Shown here: positions 1 to 7,508 of the stretch, piece after piece
Position numbering within the stretch: the stretch's first letter is position 1
Layout of the letters: each line of letters starts with the position of its first letter
NCBI GenBank assembly: GCA_039182515.1
Contig: JBCDCE010000058.1
Location: 1 to 24,552, forward strand
DNA length: 24,552 nucleotides
Direction of reading: 5' to 3'
From: JBCDCE01 sp039182515
GTDB taxonomy: Bacteria > Pseudomonadota > Alphaproteobacteria > Rhodobacterales > Rhodobacteraceae
Made by a program: the position numbers and the translations under genes
The notes under the pieces: generated by a model
Told to the model about the DNA's origin: nothing
The model's database searches: none
Seen by the model: the letters and a program-made list of their open reading frames with translations, nothing else

Positions 1-340
1 CAAACGGACCCATGCGTTCAGACGAATTGATTTCGAGGGTCGAACCGTCCGTTACATATGTGCTGAGGTCTTCAACCGGGAAAAACCCGCGCTCCGCCAA
101 AGTCGCGTAGAAAATGGCTGTGTTGTGCGCGGTGGTTAGAAAAATCCGGTCGCGATTTGACCAAGTTGGATTGGCCGGGTCCATCGTCGCTTCCGCAAAA
201 TATAGAGACGTAAAAATGTCCGCAGCACCCAGGCCTTGTTGCACGTAGCCTTGCCCAGACGGGGCCACCATATCCACAACATGCAGGCGCAACCGCGTGG
301 CGATTGCTTCGAGTTCCGCAAGATTGTGCTTCTCTTTCAT
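1..340 (-). CDS. Transketolase N-terminal subunit (partial, runs off left edge)
   Basis: The reading frame opens with ATG at 340 on the minus strand and stays open to base 1, so about 113 N-terminal residues are visible and the C-terminal part is missing. The protein starts MKEKHNLAELEAIATRLRLH and resembles the thiamine-diphosphate binding half of split transketolases: an N-terminal helix, then a segment like 'GYVQQGLGAADIFTSLYF', then 'RDRIFLTTAHNTAIFYATLAE'. This aligns by eye with the complete homologue at 6669-7508 (there 'DRFVLSNGH'). The usual S-x-GH signature reads T-T-A-H here, so substrate handling may differ. The gene is divergent from the GntR regulator across a 63-bp gap holding a palindrome, so it is probably under the same control. 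Its TPP-binding GDG/SDG motif and its C-terminal partner would lie beyond the window. Family assignment is fairly sure; substrate is unknown. Confidence 0.8.
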   Translation of the reverse strand, partial: MKEKHNLAELEAIATRLRLHVVDMVAPSGQGYVQQGLGAADIFTSLYFAEATMDPANPTWSNRDRIFLTTAHNTAIFYATLAERGFFPVEDLSTYVTDGSTLEINSSERMGPF

Positions 341-358
341 TGGAGCCGTGTTATCATT

Positions 359-380
359 AAAGGTACAGACCTTTGTACCT
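359..380. promoter_or_regulatory. Putative GntR operator (palindrome) in divergent promoter region
   Basis: Perfect 7-bp inverted repeat AGGTACA (361-367) and TGTACCT (374-380) with a 6-bp spacer. It sits between the divergent transketolase start (340) and the GntR start (404). Inverted repeats of this size next to a GntR gene are typical autoregulatory operators. A related sequence occurs at 1157-1178. That this regulator binds it is an inference. Confidence 0.6.
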
Positions 381-403
381 ACGATGAAGGGGAGGCTGTC
401 AAT

Positions 404-1120
404 ATGAATCTTCAAGCGATGAAACGCAGCGCTGTCCCGCTTCATGCCGAAGTGGCCGAGGTGCTGCGCCATCAAATCCTGTCGGGCGAGCTGGCCTCTG
501 GCACAAAACTGCCCGCTCTGAGCGCCCTCACCGAGCAGTTGGGCGTGGCGCGCATGACCGTTGTGCAGGCCATGAACACGCTTGAAGAGGAAGGGTTGAT
601 CGAAAAGCACTCTGGCCGTGGCACCTTTGTGAAAGCCGTGAAACTGCCACAGCGCCATACGCTGCATATGAAAGCCGACATCAGCCAGATCCACACGATG
701 GTTGAAGGGCTTGAGGTCTCTGTTCTGCAGCAAGACGCTTTGATCGAAAAAGACGCCGAAGGGCGTTATTTTAGGTCGATGCGCCGAATTCATACCCGCT
801 CTGGAAAGCCGTTCTGCCAGGTGGACATAAAGCTCGACGATCCTATTTTCGACCGCGCGCCAGAGCGCTTTGCCCGCGAAATTGTCGTCTCTGTACTGCG
901 CGATCTTGGCATTATGGTCCAGGCCGCGCGCCAAAAAGTGACCATCTCTTACGCGAATTTTGCCATGGCCCAAGCGCTTGGCATCAAGGTTAATTCTGCT
1001 GTGTTTCGCGTGGAGCGCCAGTTTCTCGACCCACATGGCACGTTGATTTATTCCGCGATCCTTTCCTACCCCGGCGACCTGTTGGAGTTTGAGATGGAGT
1101 TTGCCACGGATGAGGTGTGA
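404..1120 (+). CDS. GntR family (HutC subfamily) transcriptional regulator with UTRA domain
   Basis: A 238-residue protein. Residues about 8-76 form a GntR winged helix-turn-helix: 'LHAEVAEVLRHQILSGEL', 'GTKLPALSALTEQLGVARMT', then 'LEEEGLIEKHSGRGTFV'. Residues about 95-232 match a UTRA ligand-binding domain, ending 'LIYSAILSYPGDLLEFEM', typical of HutC/FarR-type repressors. I chose ATG 404 because GGGGAGG lies just upstream and because the longer upstream frame encodes unrelated sequence over the divergent gene. The regulator precedes a tctCBA-sulfatase-transketolase-SDR gene set and is divergent from another transketolase gene. It probably senses the imported compound or a metabolite and controls both units through the repeats at 359-380 and 1157-1178. 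The ligand is unknown. Confidence 0.9.
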   Translation: MNLQAMKRSAVPLHAEVAEVLRHQILSGELASGTKLPALSALTEQLGVARMTVVQAMNTLEEEGLIEKHSGRGTFVKAVKLPQRHTLHMKADISQIHTMVEGLEVSVLQQDALIEKDAEGRYFRSMRRIHTRSGKPFCQVDIKLDDPIFDRAPERFAREIVVSVLRDLGIMVQAARQKVTISYANFAMAQALGIKVNSAVFRVERQFLDPHGTLIYSAILSYPGDLLEFEMEFATDEV

Positions 1121-1156
1121 GCCAAATCCGGTCTTGACTCAAAGGACCGCAAACAC

Positions 1157-1178
1157 AAAGGTACACACATCTAGACCA
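1157..1178 (+). promoter_or_regulatory. Second copy of the GntR operator-like sequence, upstream of tctC
   Basis: AAAGGTACA at 1157-1165 repeats exactly the first nine bases of the site at 359. Over 22 bp the two sites match at 16 positions, including the terminal ACC. This copy is a poorer palindrome (GGTAC ... TAGACC). It lies 46 bp before the tctC start and would let the same regulator control the transporter operon. Binding is inferred. Confidence 0.5.
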
Positions 1179-1223
1179 TTAAAAGCCGCAAAGGCTCAGG
1201 TATGAAGCAGGGAGGGCTTCGAA

Positions 1224-2189
1224 ATGAAACTGTTTAAACTGGCCGCAGCAAGCGTTGCAGCGCTTGGCCTCAGCATGGGGGCTGCCCTGGCGGAATGGCC
1301 CGAAAAACCCATCACCTACGTGGTGTCCTTTGGCGCAGGCGGCAACGCCGACATCGTGGCGCGCATGAACGCGGATGTGCTCAGCGAAGCTTTGGGCGTG
1401 CCTGTAAACGTGGTTAACAAGCCTGGCGGCGCGCATATTCCGGCCACCATGAGTGTGCTTGAAGCCCCGGCGGACGGCTACACGGTGTTCAATTGGTCGC
1501 CCCCAAGCTTCATGGTGGTGCCGCTCACCCGCGCCACGCCCTATGACCCGTTGAAAGACTTCATTCCGCTCTATGCCGGGATTTCAGCGTCGAACGCGCT
1601 CTATGTGAAGGCCGACAGCCCCTACACCACCTTTGAAGAGTTCATAGAGGGGGCCAAAGCCAACAAGCTGACCATGGGCGTCAACAACTTCGGCGCGCCG
1701 CCCAACCTGTCTGCCGTGCAAATGGCCTCAGAATTTGGGCTTGAGTTCAACACTATCGCTTTGAAAACCGTGCCTGCGACGCTCGCAGGCTTGATTGGCG
1801 GTCAGGTCGATGTGGCCGTGGGTCAAGTGGCCTCGATCCATGCGTACGGCGACGAAATCCGTCCGCTCATCATTCTCGATAACACCCGCAAGCCTTACTA
1901 CGAAAAAGACCTGCCTGGCGTGCGCACGGTTGGCGAAGCCTTCCCAGGCAAAGAAGCTGGCACTTGGGTGCATGGCGGTCTGGCGGTCAAAGCCGGAACA
2001 CCCCAGGAGATCGTGGACAAGCTTCTTGAAGCGTCAAAATCCATGGGAGAAGAGGCCTTCATCGCCAAAGTTCCACGGGCTGTGAGCTACGATTGGACCC
2101 ACGGCGTAGAAGAGACCACCGCTCTGATCCAATCGGGCATCGATCTCTATTCACCGCTGCTCGACGGCCTTGGCTTGTTGAAAAAGTAA
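1224..2189 (+). CDS. tctC: TctC/Bug family periplasmic solute-binding protein (TTT transporter)
   Basis: A 321-residue protein with a clear Sec signal peptide: KLFK, a hydrophobic stretch, then AALA before E24. The mature N-terminus 'EWPEKPITYVVSFGAGGNAD' is the hallmark of the Bug receptor family, whose mature proteins begin with YPxKPI and carry a glycine-rich ligand loop. 'NKPGGAH' and the later 'ADGYTVFNW' also fit. It should capture an anionic, usually carboxylated, compound in the periplasm and deliver it to the TctA/TctB pair encoded directly downstream. AGGGAGG precedes the ATG. Bug proteins bind very diverse ligands, so the substrate cannot be read from the sequence; the sulfatase downstream suggests a sulfated or other anionic organic compound. 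A strong stem-loop follows the gene. Confidence 0.92.
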   Translation: MKLFKLAAASVAALGLSMGAALAEWPEKPITYVVSFGAGGNADIVARMNADVLSEALGVPVNVVNKPGGAHIPATMSVLEAPADGYTVFNWSPPSFMVVPLTRATPYDPLKDFIPLYAGISASNALYVKADSPYTTFEEFIEGAKANKLTMGVNNFGAPPNLSAVQMASEFGLEFNTIALKTVPATLAGLIGGQVDVAVGQVASIHAYGDEIRPLIILDNTRKPYYEKDLPGVRTVGEAFPGKEAGTWVHGGLAVKAGTPQEIVDKLLEASKSMGEEAFIAKVPRAVSYDWTHGVEETTALIQSGIDLYSPLLDGLGLLKK

Positions 2190-2206
2190 GCCAGCTTTTG
2201 CCATCT

Positions 2207-2234
2207 GGCGCCGCGCGTAGGATTGCGCGGCGTC
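2207..2234 (+). terminator. Intercistronic stem-loop between tctC and tctB
   Basis: Perfect 8-bp arms CGCCGCGC (2209-2216) and GCGCGGCG (2225-2232) enclose an 8-base loop; one G-U and one G-C pair extend the stem outward. Only three Ts follow (2235-2237), so it may be a partial attenuator or a 3'-end stabiliser that leaves more tctC mRNA than tctBA mRNA, as is known for other binding-protein operons. The role is inferred. Confidence 0.55.
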
Positions 2235-2255
2235 TTTAATCTCGGGGCCCCATTC

Positions 2256-2717
2256 ATGCTGAGCCAGCGCATCGCCAATCTGATATTTGTCGCTGTGACA
2301 TTGGTTGCCTGCGGCTATTTCGCTTGGGTGGCCCAGGGGTTCACAACCTCCGGACTTTTGGCCAGTGCTGGGTTGCCCTCAAAGTTCTTTCCGCAATTGA
2401 TGCTGGGGATTACGGCGCTCTGCGGCCTCATTGTGGGCTATCAATACCTCATAAAAGGCAGCGCGGGCGATGACGCAGGTGAAACCGTCTTTGTAAATGC
2501 AGGGGAAGCCCGCCAAGGCATCGCAATGCTGATCGTCGCAGTGGTGTGTTACACCCTTTGGCGGACCGTTGGATTTCTGCCTATGGCGGTGGTTTTGGGC
2601 CCGCTGAGTTTGCTCGCGATGGGGGTTCGAAAACCGCTCATCTACGTCGTGGTTTTGGCGCTGACCTTCGCAATTACGGCTGTCTTTATGTATGGCCTCG
2701 GAGTGCAATTGATCTAG
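2256..2717 (+). CDS. tctB: TctB family small membrane subunit (TTT transporter)
   Basis: A 153-residue hydrophobic protein with about four membrane segments: near residues 6-26 ('ANLIFVAVTLVACGYFAWVA'), 45-62, 87-105 and 119-150. This fits the TctB fold, which is poorly conserved in sequence but has four helices and sits between tctC and tctA. ATG 2256 is preferred over the in-frame TTG at 2223, because the latter lies in the loop of the upstream stem-loop and would add a non-hydrophobic leader. The ribosome-binding site is weak (GGGG about 9 bases upstream). It ends 2 bp before tctA, indicating co-translation. Function: the small permease subunit partnering TctA in the inner membrane. Confidence 0.85.
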   Translation: MLSQRIANLIFVAVTLVACGYFAWVAQGFTTSGLLASAGLPSKFFPQLMLGITALCGLIVGYQYLIKGSAGDDAGETVFVNAGEARQGIAMLIVAVVCYTLWRTVGFLPMAVVLGPLSLLAMGVRKPLIYVVVLALTFAITAVFMYGLGVQLI

Positions 2718-2719
2718 CC

Positions 2720-4201
2720 ATGATTGACGGTGCTGCTCTTCTCTCTGCCCTTTGGCTTCTCGCTGATCCTCTGACAATGGCGTTGCTTGTATTGGGCATT
2801 GTCTTGGGCCTTGTGATTGGGATCCTGCCGGGCCTCGGCCCGCCCATCGCCATCGCACTTGCTTTGCCCTTCACCTTCTACATGGACACGGTTCCATCCA
2901 TGGTTCTGCTGCTTGGGATCTATTCCGCGGCCATCTATGGCGGCTCCATTTCCGCCATTGCCGTTGGCATCCCAGGCACAGGCGCGGCCATTGCAACTGT
3001 GTTGGACGGGCACAACATGTTCAAAAGCGGGCGTGGCGGGGAGGCTTTGGGCTTTTCGCTCACAGGCTCAATCATCGGCGGGCTCTTCAGTGCGGTTTGC
3101 TTGGCGCTGATAGCGCCCCTGCTCGCGGATTTAGCGGTCAAATTTGGGCCACGAGAGTACCTGGCGATCTCGGTTTTTGGCTTGGTTGTGGTAGTGCGCG
3201 TGGCCGGTCAGAGCTTGGCTAAGGGTCTTTTGATGGGCGGGCTTGGCCTCTTTCTCACCACCTGGGGCCTCGATGAGCTTAACGGCACAGAGCGCTACAC
3301 CTTCGGAACTTACCATCTCTATGAGGGCCTGCCTTTGGTGCCCTTCCTCGTGGGCCTTTTTGCAATGTCAGAGGTGTTGATCGGTGCGGAGCGCGCGGGC
3401 CGCAAGGTTGATTTCTCCATGGAAAGCCTCACGGTCAAACTGCCCGGGCTCAAAACGCTGCGCCGGATGAAAGACGTGATCCTGCGCTCCTCGATTATCG
3501 GAACGGTCATTGGGATCATTCCCGGGGAGGGTGCTGCCGTGGGCGCATTCTTTGCTTATTCCGAGGCCAAGCGTCGCTCCAAAACACCGGAGGCTTACGG
3601 CACAGGCATCCCCGAAGGCATCGTCGCCCCTGAAACTGCCAATAACGCCACGGTGGGTGGCGCGCTCGTGCCAACACTCACTCTCGGAGTACCGGGCTCC
3701 CCTGCCGCCGCAGTCCTCTTAGGCGCGCTCTTGATCCAAGGCCTCACACCTGGGCCCAAGCTTTTCTCCGAAGAGCCTGACCTGATGTATGCAATTTTCA
3801 TGGGCCTCTTCATCATCAACATCCTGATGATGTTCATCGGCCTGATCGCCATCCGCTTTGCGGCCCAATTGATCCGCGTGCCCACAGCCGTGATCGTGCC
3901 CATTGTGCTGCTCCTCAGCTTTGTGGGGATCTATTCGGTGTCCAACTCTTTCTTCAACGTGAGCGTTCTTTTGGGCGCAGGAATCCTGGGCTACGTCGTG
4001 CGCAAGCTTGGCTACTCGATCGCCCCTCTCTCGATCGGATTTGTGCTGGGCCCAATCCTCGAGAACTCCCTGCGCCAATCCATGACACTCGCGGACGGCT
4101 CAGTGCTTGAGTTCTTCAACACTCCCATTGGCCTCACCATCTATGCCGCTCTCGCCTTGACACTCCTCTGGGGCCCCATCACCGCGAGACTGCGCAAATG
4201 A
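2720..4201 (+). CDS. tctA: TctA family large permease subunit (TTT transporter)
   Basis: A 493-residue, very hydrophobic protein with about twelve membrane segments, the normal TctA length. It has the two family glycine-rich signatures: 'LVIGILPGLGPPIAIALAL' near residues 31-49 and 'IGIIPGEGAAVGAFFA' near 265-280, plus 'LTLGVPGSPAAAVLLGA' near 325. It is the channel-forming subunit for proton- or sodium-coupled uptake. ATG 2720 lies 2 bp after the tctB stop; the longer open frame upstream overlaps tctB and is not real. The stop overlaps the sulfatase start (ATGA at 4198), so transport and desulfation are translationally linked. Family call is secure; substrate is unknown. Confidence 0.95.
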   Translation: MIDGAALLSALWLLADPLTMALLVLGIVLGLVIGILPGLGPPIAIALALPFTFYMDTVPSMVLLLGIYSAAIYGGSISAIAVGIPGTGAAIATVLDGHNMFKSGRGGEALGFSLTGSIIGGLFSAVCLALIAPLLADLAVKFGPREYLAISVFGLVVVVRVAGQSLAKGLLMGGLGLFLTTWGLDELNGTERYTFGTYHLYEGLPLVPFLVGLFAMSEVLIGAERAGRKVDFSMESLTVKLPGLKTLRRMKDVILRSSIIGTVIGIIPGEGAAVGAFFAYSEAKRRSKTPEAYGTGIPEGIVAPETANNATVGGALVPTLTLGVPGSPAAAVLLGALLIQGLTPGPKLFSEEPDLMYAIFMGLFIINILMMFIGLIAIRFAAQLIRVPTAVIVPIVLLLSFVGIYSVSNSFFNVSVLLGAGILGYVVRKLGYSIAPLSIGFVLGPILENSLRQSMTLADGSVLEFFNTPIGLTIYAALALTLLWGPITARLRK

Positions 4202-5682
4202 CCCAGCCTAATATCCTGATCATATACGCCGACCAAATGCGCTATGATGCGATGGGCTGCGCGGGCAATCCGGTGATCCGCACGGCCAATATTGACCGGC
4301 TAAGTTCCGAGGGCGTGCATTTCAAAGAGGCCTATACAAGCTATCCCATTTGCTGCCCGTTCCGCGCTTCCATGCTCACGGGCAAATATGCCCAAGGCCA
4401 CGGCATGATCCAAAACCACTTCCCTTTGCGAGGAGGTCAAGGGTTCTTGGCGGAATATCTTAAAGAGGCAGGCTACCAAACGGGCTATGTCGGCAAGTGG
4501 CACCTTGAGGGCGGACCAAAGCCGGGGTTTGTGCCGCCCAACCGTCGCTTTGGGTTCGATCACTTTGTGGGCTTTAACCGCGGCCATGATTACCGCTCGT
4601 CGATTTACTACGACGACACAGGCCAGCCCTACCATTCAACGCGCTACGAGCCCGATTACCAAACAGACCAGTTCTTAGACTTCATTGAGGATGCTACCGC
4701 AAAAGACGCGCCTTTCTTTGGCTATCTGAGCTATGGCCCGCCACATTTTCCGATGGACATGCCAGATCATCTGCGGCGCATCTACAAACCCGAGGAAGTG
4801 CCCCTACCCCCCGGCGTGCCCAATGCTGCGCTTCAAGCTGAGGTGCAAAAACACCGCAACGACGTACTTTGCGGCGGCGATCCGAAGTCCGGCCACAAAA
4901 GCCATGCCGCCCATGAGACCAAGCCCGTCGCCGAAGTCGAGTCTGAGGCCGAAATCCGTGAGTTCATCGCCGAATACTACGGCATGATCCACAACATCGA
5001 TTGGAATTTAGGCCGGATCCTAAACCAGCTCGATGCGCTTGGAATTGCGGAAGAAACGATGGTGGTTTTCCTCAGTGACCATGGCGATATGTGCGGCCAG
5101 CACGGATCTTTCTGCGGCATCAAAAACCAAGCGTATCGCGCTGCTATGCATGTACCGCTGATCATCCGCTACCCTGGCCGCTTTGCGCCGCAGAGAACCC
5201 AAGCCATGGTTGACGTCGGCGTCGATATGATGGCGACCCTTTTTGACATGGTGGGCATCCAGATGCCCGAAGGGCGCGACAGTCAGAGCTATTTGTCTGT
5301 GCTCGATGGCAAAAATACCGAGCATCGCGAGGCGATTTGGTATCAGGTGTTCACCCAAACGGGTGGCAACCCCGGCGAATATGCACCCTTCGCCGAGCGC
5401 GGCATCCGCACGAAAGACTGGCTCTACATGCGCCGCAAAGATCACCGCGCTTTGCTCTTTGATCAGCGCAAAGATCCAGAGGAGCAAAACAATCTGGTCG
5501 ATGATCCGGCTTGCGTGGATCTCATGGAGAGGCTCGACGCCGAGATCACGGCCCATATGCAAGCCGCGGGCGACAATTGGGACATGGCCGCAGACTTCCC
5601 TCCGCCTGATTGGGTCACCCATGCTGAGGCGAAAGAGCACCTCGAGACCGTCCTCCTTCCAAGCGCAATCTACGTCCCTTAA
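4198..5682 (+). CDS. Type I (formylglycine) sulfatase family hydrolase, cytoplasmic
   Basis: A 494-residue alkaline-phosphatase-superfamily sulfatase. Visible landmarks are the metal-binding N-terminus 'ILIIYADQMRYDAMG' (D12, Q13), the sulfatase signature C52-C53-P54-F55-R56 followed by 'ASMLTG', in which Cys52 would be converted to formylglycine, 'GYVGKWHL' (K100, H102), 'PPHFP' (H183), and 'FLSDHGDMCGQHG' (D294, H295) followed by K309 and 'HVPLIIRYPG'. There is no signal peptide, so it should act in the cytoplasm on an imported sulfate ester. Its start overlaps the tctA stop. It needs a formylglycine-generating enzyme, not seen in this window. Residues about 222-250 form a polar insert. Members of this superfamily also include phosphonate monoester hydrolases and choline sulfatases, so the ester type is not certain; the intact C-x-P-x-R box favours a sulfatase. 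Confidence 0.88.
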   Translation: MTQPNILIIYADQMRYDAMGCAGNPVIRTANIDRLSSEGVHFKEAYTSYPICCPFRASMLTGKYAQGHGMIQNHFPLRGGQGFLAEYLKEAGYQTGYVGKWHLEGGPKPGFVPPNRRFGFDHFVGFNRGHDYRSSIYYDDTGQPYHSTRYEPDYQTDQFLDFIEDATAKDAPFFGYLSYGPPHFPMDMPDHLRRIYKPEEVPLPPGVPNAALQAEVQKHRNDVLCGGDPKSGHKSHAAHETKPVAEVESEAEIREFIAEYYGMIHNIDWNLGRILNQLDALGIAEETMVVFLSDHGDMCGQHGSFCGIKNQAYRAAMHVPLIIRYPGRFAPQRTQAMVDVGVDMMATLFDMVGIQMPEGRDSQSYLSVLDGKNTEHREAIWYQVFTQTGGNPGEYAPFAERGIRTKDWLYMRRKDHRALLFDQRKDPEEQNNLVDDPACVDLMERLDAEITAHMQAAGDNWDMAADFPPPDWVTHAEAKEHLETVLLPSAIYVP

Positions 5683-5700
5683 GGGACCCATGAGGCCATC

Positions 5701-6672
5701 ATGCTGCTAACCGGCGAGACAACCTACGATCCAGCGCCTTTTGATGCGATCAGCTACGATCTGTGCAAGCGCCGCGAGGACGTGGTGATCATGAGCTCTG
5801 ACCTCAGCAAATATTGCCAGGTTGTGCGGGTCAAAAATGAATTGCCGCGCCAACACCTTGATGTGGGCATGGCCGAACAAAACCTGCTGTCGGTGGCAGC
5901 GGGTGTGGCCAAAGGCGGCTATATCCCCATCGCCACCTGCTTTGCCTGCTATATCACGCGCCGGGCCTACGATCAGATGATGATTTGTATGGGCACGGGC
6001 TCTGGCCACGGCACAAACCGGGAAACAGGCCCCACAAATATCGCGATTGGATTTACGCCAGGCATCTCTAATCCCGCGCGCATCCACCACCAAGCGGCAG
6101 AAGATCTGGGCATGGTGCGCGCCATTCCCAACGCCACGGTGATTGATCCTGTGGACCCCACGGACTTCGGCGCCGCTGTTGAAATGGCTGTGACATTGCC
6201 AGGGCTCACCTACATTCGCGGCCATAGAGGCGACACGCCTAAGATCTTGGATCCAGAGAAGTTTAAGTTCGAGCTGGGTCGGACATACAAGCTCAAGGCA
6301 GGCTCAGGCATCGGCATCATCGCAACCGGGCACGGCACCCAATGGGCACTGGACGCCTCCAAGATTTTAGCTGAACAAGGCATCGATCATTCACTCTTGC
6401 ATGTGCCCACAATCAAGCCCGTCAACGAGGCCGAGATTGCGGAATTTGCCTTTGCGCATAACCAAATCGTCACTGTAGAGAACCACCAGATTGTCACAGG
6501 GCTTGGCTCTTTGGTGACGGAAATTGTCTCAGACATCGGCGGCGGGCCTCGGATTACGCGCATGGGTCTGCCCAACACTTGGGCCCCTGGCGGCACGCTC
6601 CCGTTCATTCGCCAAGCCCTGGGCCTAGACGGTCCGACACTGGCCAAACGGATCGCAGGAGTGGCGACATGA
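5701..6672 (+). CDS. Transketolase C-terminal subunit (pyrimidine-binding half)
   Basis: A 323-residue protein matching the C-terminal half of split transketolases. It has the pyrimidine-binding domain with 'DVGMAEQNLLSVAAGVA' (E59 is the conserved glutamate that activates thiamine diphosphate) and a C-terminal transketolase_C domain beginning around residue 195 ('GIGIIATGHGTQWALDAS') and ending 'LPNTWAPGGTLPFIRQALGL'. It should pair with the product of the next gene to form a complete ThDP enzyme moving two-carbon ketol units. GAGG lies 5 bases before ATG 5701. The C-terminal-half-first order is the reverse of the protein order. The neighbouring sulfatase and SDR suggest a specialised ketose-like substrate rather than the housekeeping pentose phosphate pathway. 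Similar split enzymes are known in sulfosugar breakdown, which is an analogy only. Confidence 0.9.
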   Translation: MLLTGETTYDPAPFDAISYDLCKRREDVVIMSSDLSKYCQVVRVKNELPRQHLDVGMAEQNLLSVAAGVAKGGYIPIATCFACYITRRAYDQMMICMGTGSGHGTNRETGPTNIAIGFTPGISNPARIHHQAAEDLGMVRAIPNATVIDPVDPTDFGAAVEMAVTLPGLTYIRGHRGDTPKILDPEKFKFELGRTYKLKAGSGIGIIATGHGTQWALDASKILAEQGIDHSLLHVPTIKPVNEAEIAEFAFAHNQIVTVENHQIVTGLGSLVTEIVSDIGGGPRITRMGLPNTWAPGGTLPFIRQALGLDGPTLAKRIAGVAT

Positions 6673-7508
6673 GACGCAATTCCTCAGTCCATGCGCTTGA
6701 GCTGACAGCCGCTAAAATCCGCCGCAACGTGCTCGAGATTTGTCGCCAACGCGGGGGCTATGCCGCCCAAGGTGTGGCGCTCGCAGATATCGCCGCCACG
6801 CTCTATTTCGACGAATTGCGCCCCGATGAGGACGGCTGGTTTCAAGACCGCTTTGTGCTCTCCAATGGCCACGACGCGATCATGACCTATGGCGCTTTGG
6901 CCGAAACTGGACACTACAGCATGGGGGATCTGCGTACGATCAACGCAGACGGTGGTTGGGTCGATCAAAGCCCCATTGAAGGCCAACTGGGATTTGAAAT
7001 GACGGCTGGATCGTTGGGCCAAGGCCCAAGCCAATCCGCAGGCCTGGCCTGGGCTTTGCGACAAAGGGGTTTGGACACCCGCGTCTATTGCCTTTTCTCA
7101 GATGGCGAGCTGCAAGAGGGCAATACCTGGGAAGGTGTGATGTTTGCAGGCCACCAAAAGCTTGGCAATCTGTGCTACATCATCGACAACAACGACATGC
7201 AGGCCTCCGGTCACGCCAGCGATGTGATGGCCGTTGAGCCGGTGCCAGAAAAGTTCGAAGCCTTCGGCATCAAAACCCGGCGCATCAGCGGCACAGATAT
7301 CCCTGAGCTTCTCGACACCTTCGCAGAGGCCCGTGCCACCACGGACCGACCCTTTGCAATGATCTGCGACACCCGGCTTTGGGACGGCATTGATTGTCTG
7401 CAAAAGGCCCTGCCCATGGCGCATTACACCGCCAAAGGCGCGGTTGATTGGGACGCAGGCCTGGCCGAAATTACCACCAAAATCGAAGCTCTGGAAAGCG
7501 CGCAATGA
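6669..7508 (+). CDS. Transketolase N-terminal subunit (ThDP diphosphate-binding half)
   Basis: A 279-residue protein. It contains 'RFVLSNGHDAIMTYGALAE' (S65-N-G-H68), 'GSLGQGPSQSAGLAWALR' near 115-131 and the ThDP/metal motif from S144-D145-G146-E147 through 'IIDNNDMQ' (171-178). SDG replaces the more common GDG, which is unusual but leaves the aspartate. ATG 6669 overlaps the stop of the C-terminal subunit gene (ATGA), so the two halves are co-translated. It is paralogous to the truncated gene at 1-340. Role: binds the diphosphate of ThDP and completes the ketol-transferring active site with the preceding protein. The acceptor and donor sugars are unknown. Confidence 0.9.
   Translation: MRRNSSVHALELTAAKIRRNVLEICRQRGGYAAQGVALADIAATLYFDELRPDEDGWFQDRFVLSNGHDAIMTYGALAETGHYSMGDLRTINADGGWVDQSPIEGQLGFEMTAGSLGQGPSQSAGLAWALRQRGLDTRVYCLFSDGELQEGNTWEGVMFAGHQKLGNLCYIIDNNDMQASGHASDVMAVEPVPEKFEAFGIKTRRISGTDIPELLDTFAEARATTDRPFAMICDTRLWDGIDCLQKALPMAHYTAKGAVDWDAGLAEITTKIEALESAQ

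Noticed and set aside
2223..2255. Upstream TTG start for tctB
   Set aside because: It sits inside the loop of the tctC-tctB hairpin and adds a leader unlike the family. ATG 2256 begins directly before the first membrane helix.
4198..5682. Assignment of the sulfatase gene as a phosphonate monoester hydrolase linked to the phn locus
   Set aside because: The C-x-P-x-R box and the GKWH segment fit sulfatases better, and the gene is joined to tctA and the transketolases rather than to the phn operons about 5 kb away. It is not fully excluded.
5020..5691. 223-codon minus-strand open frame
   Set aside because: It is antisense to the sulfatase active-site region and has no recognisable features.
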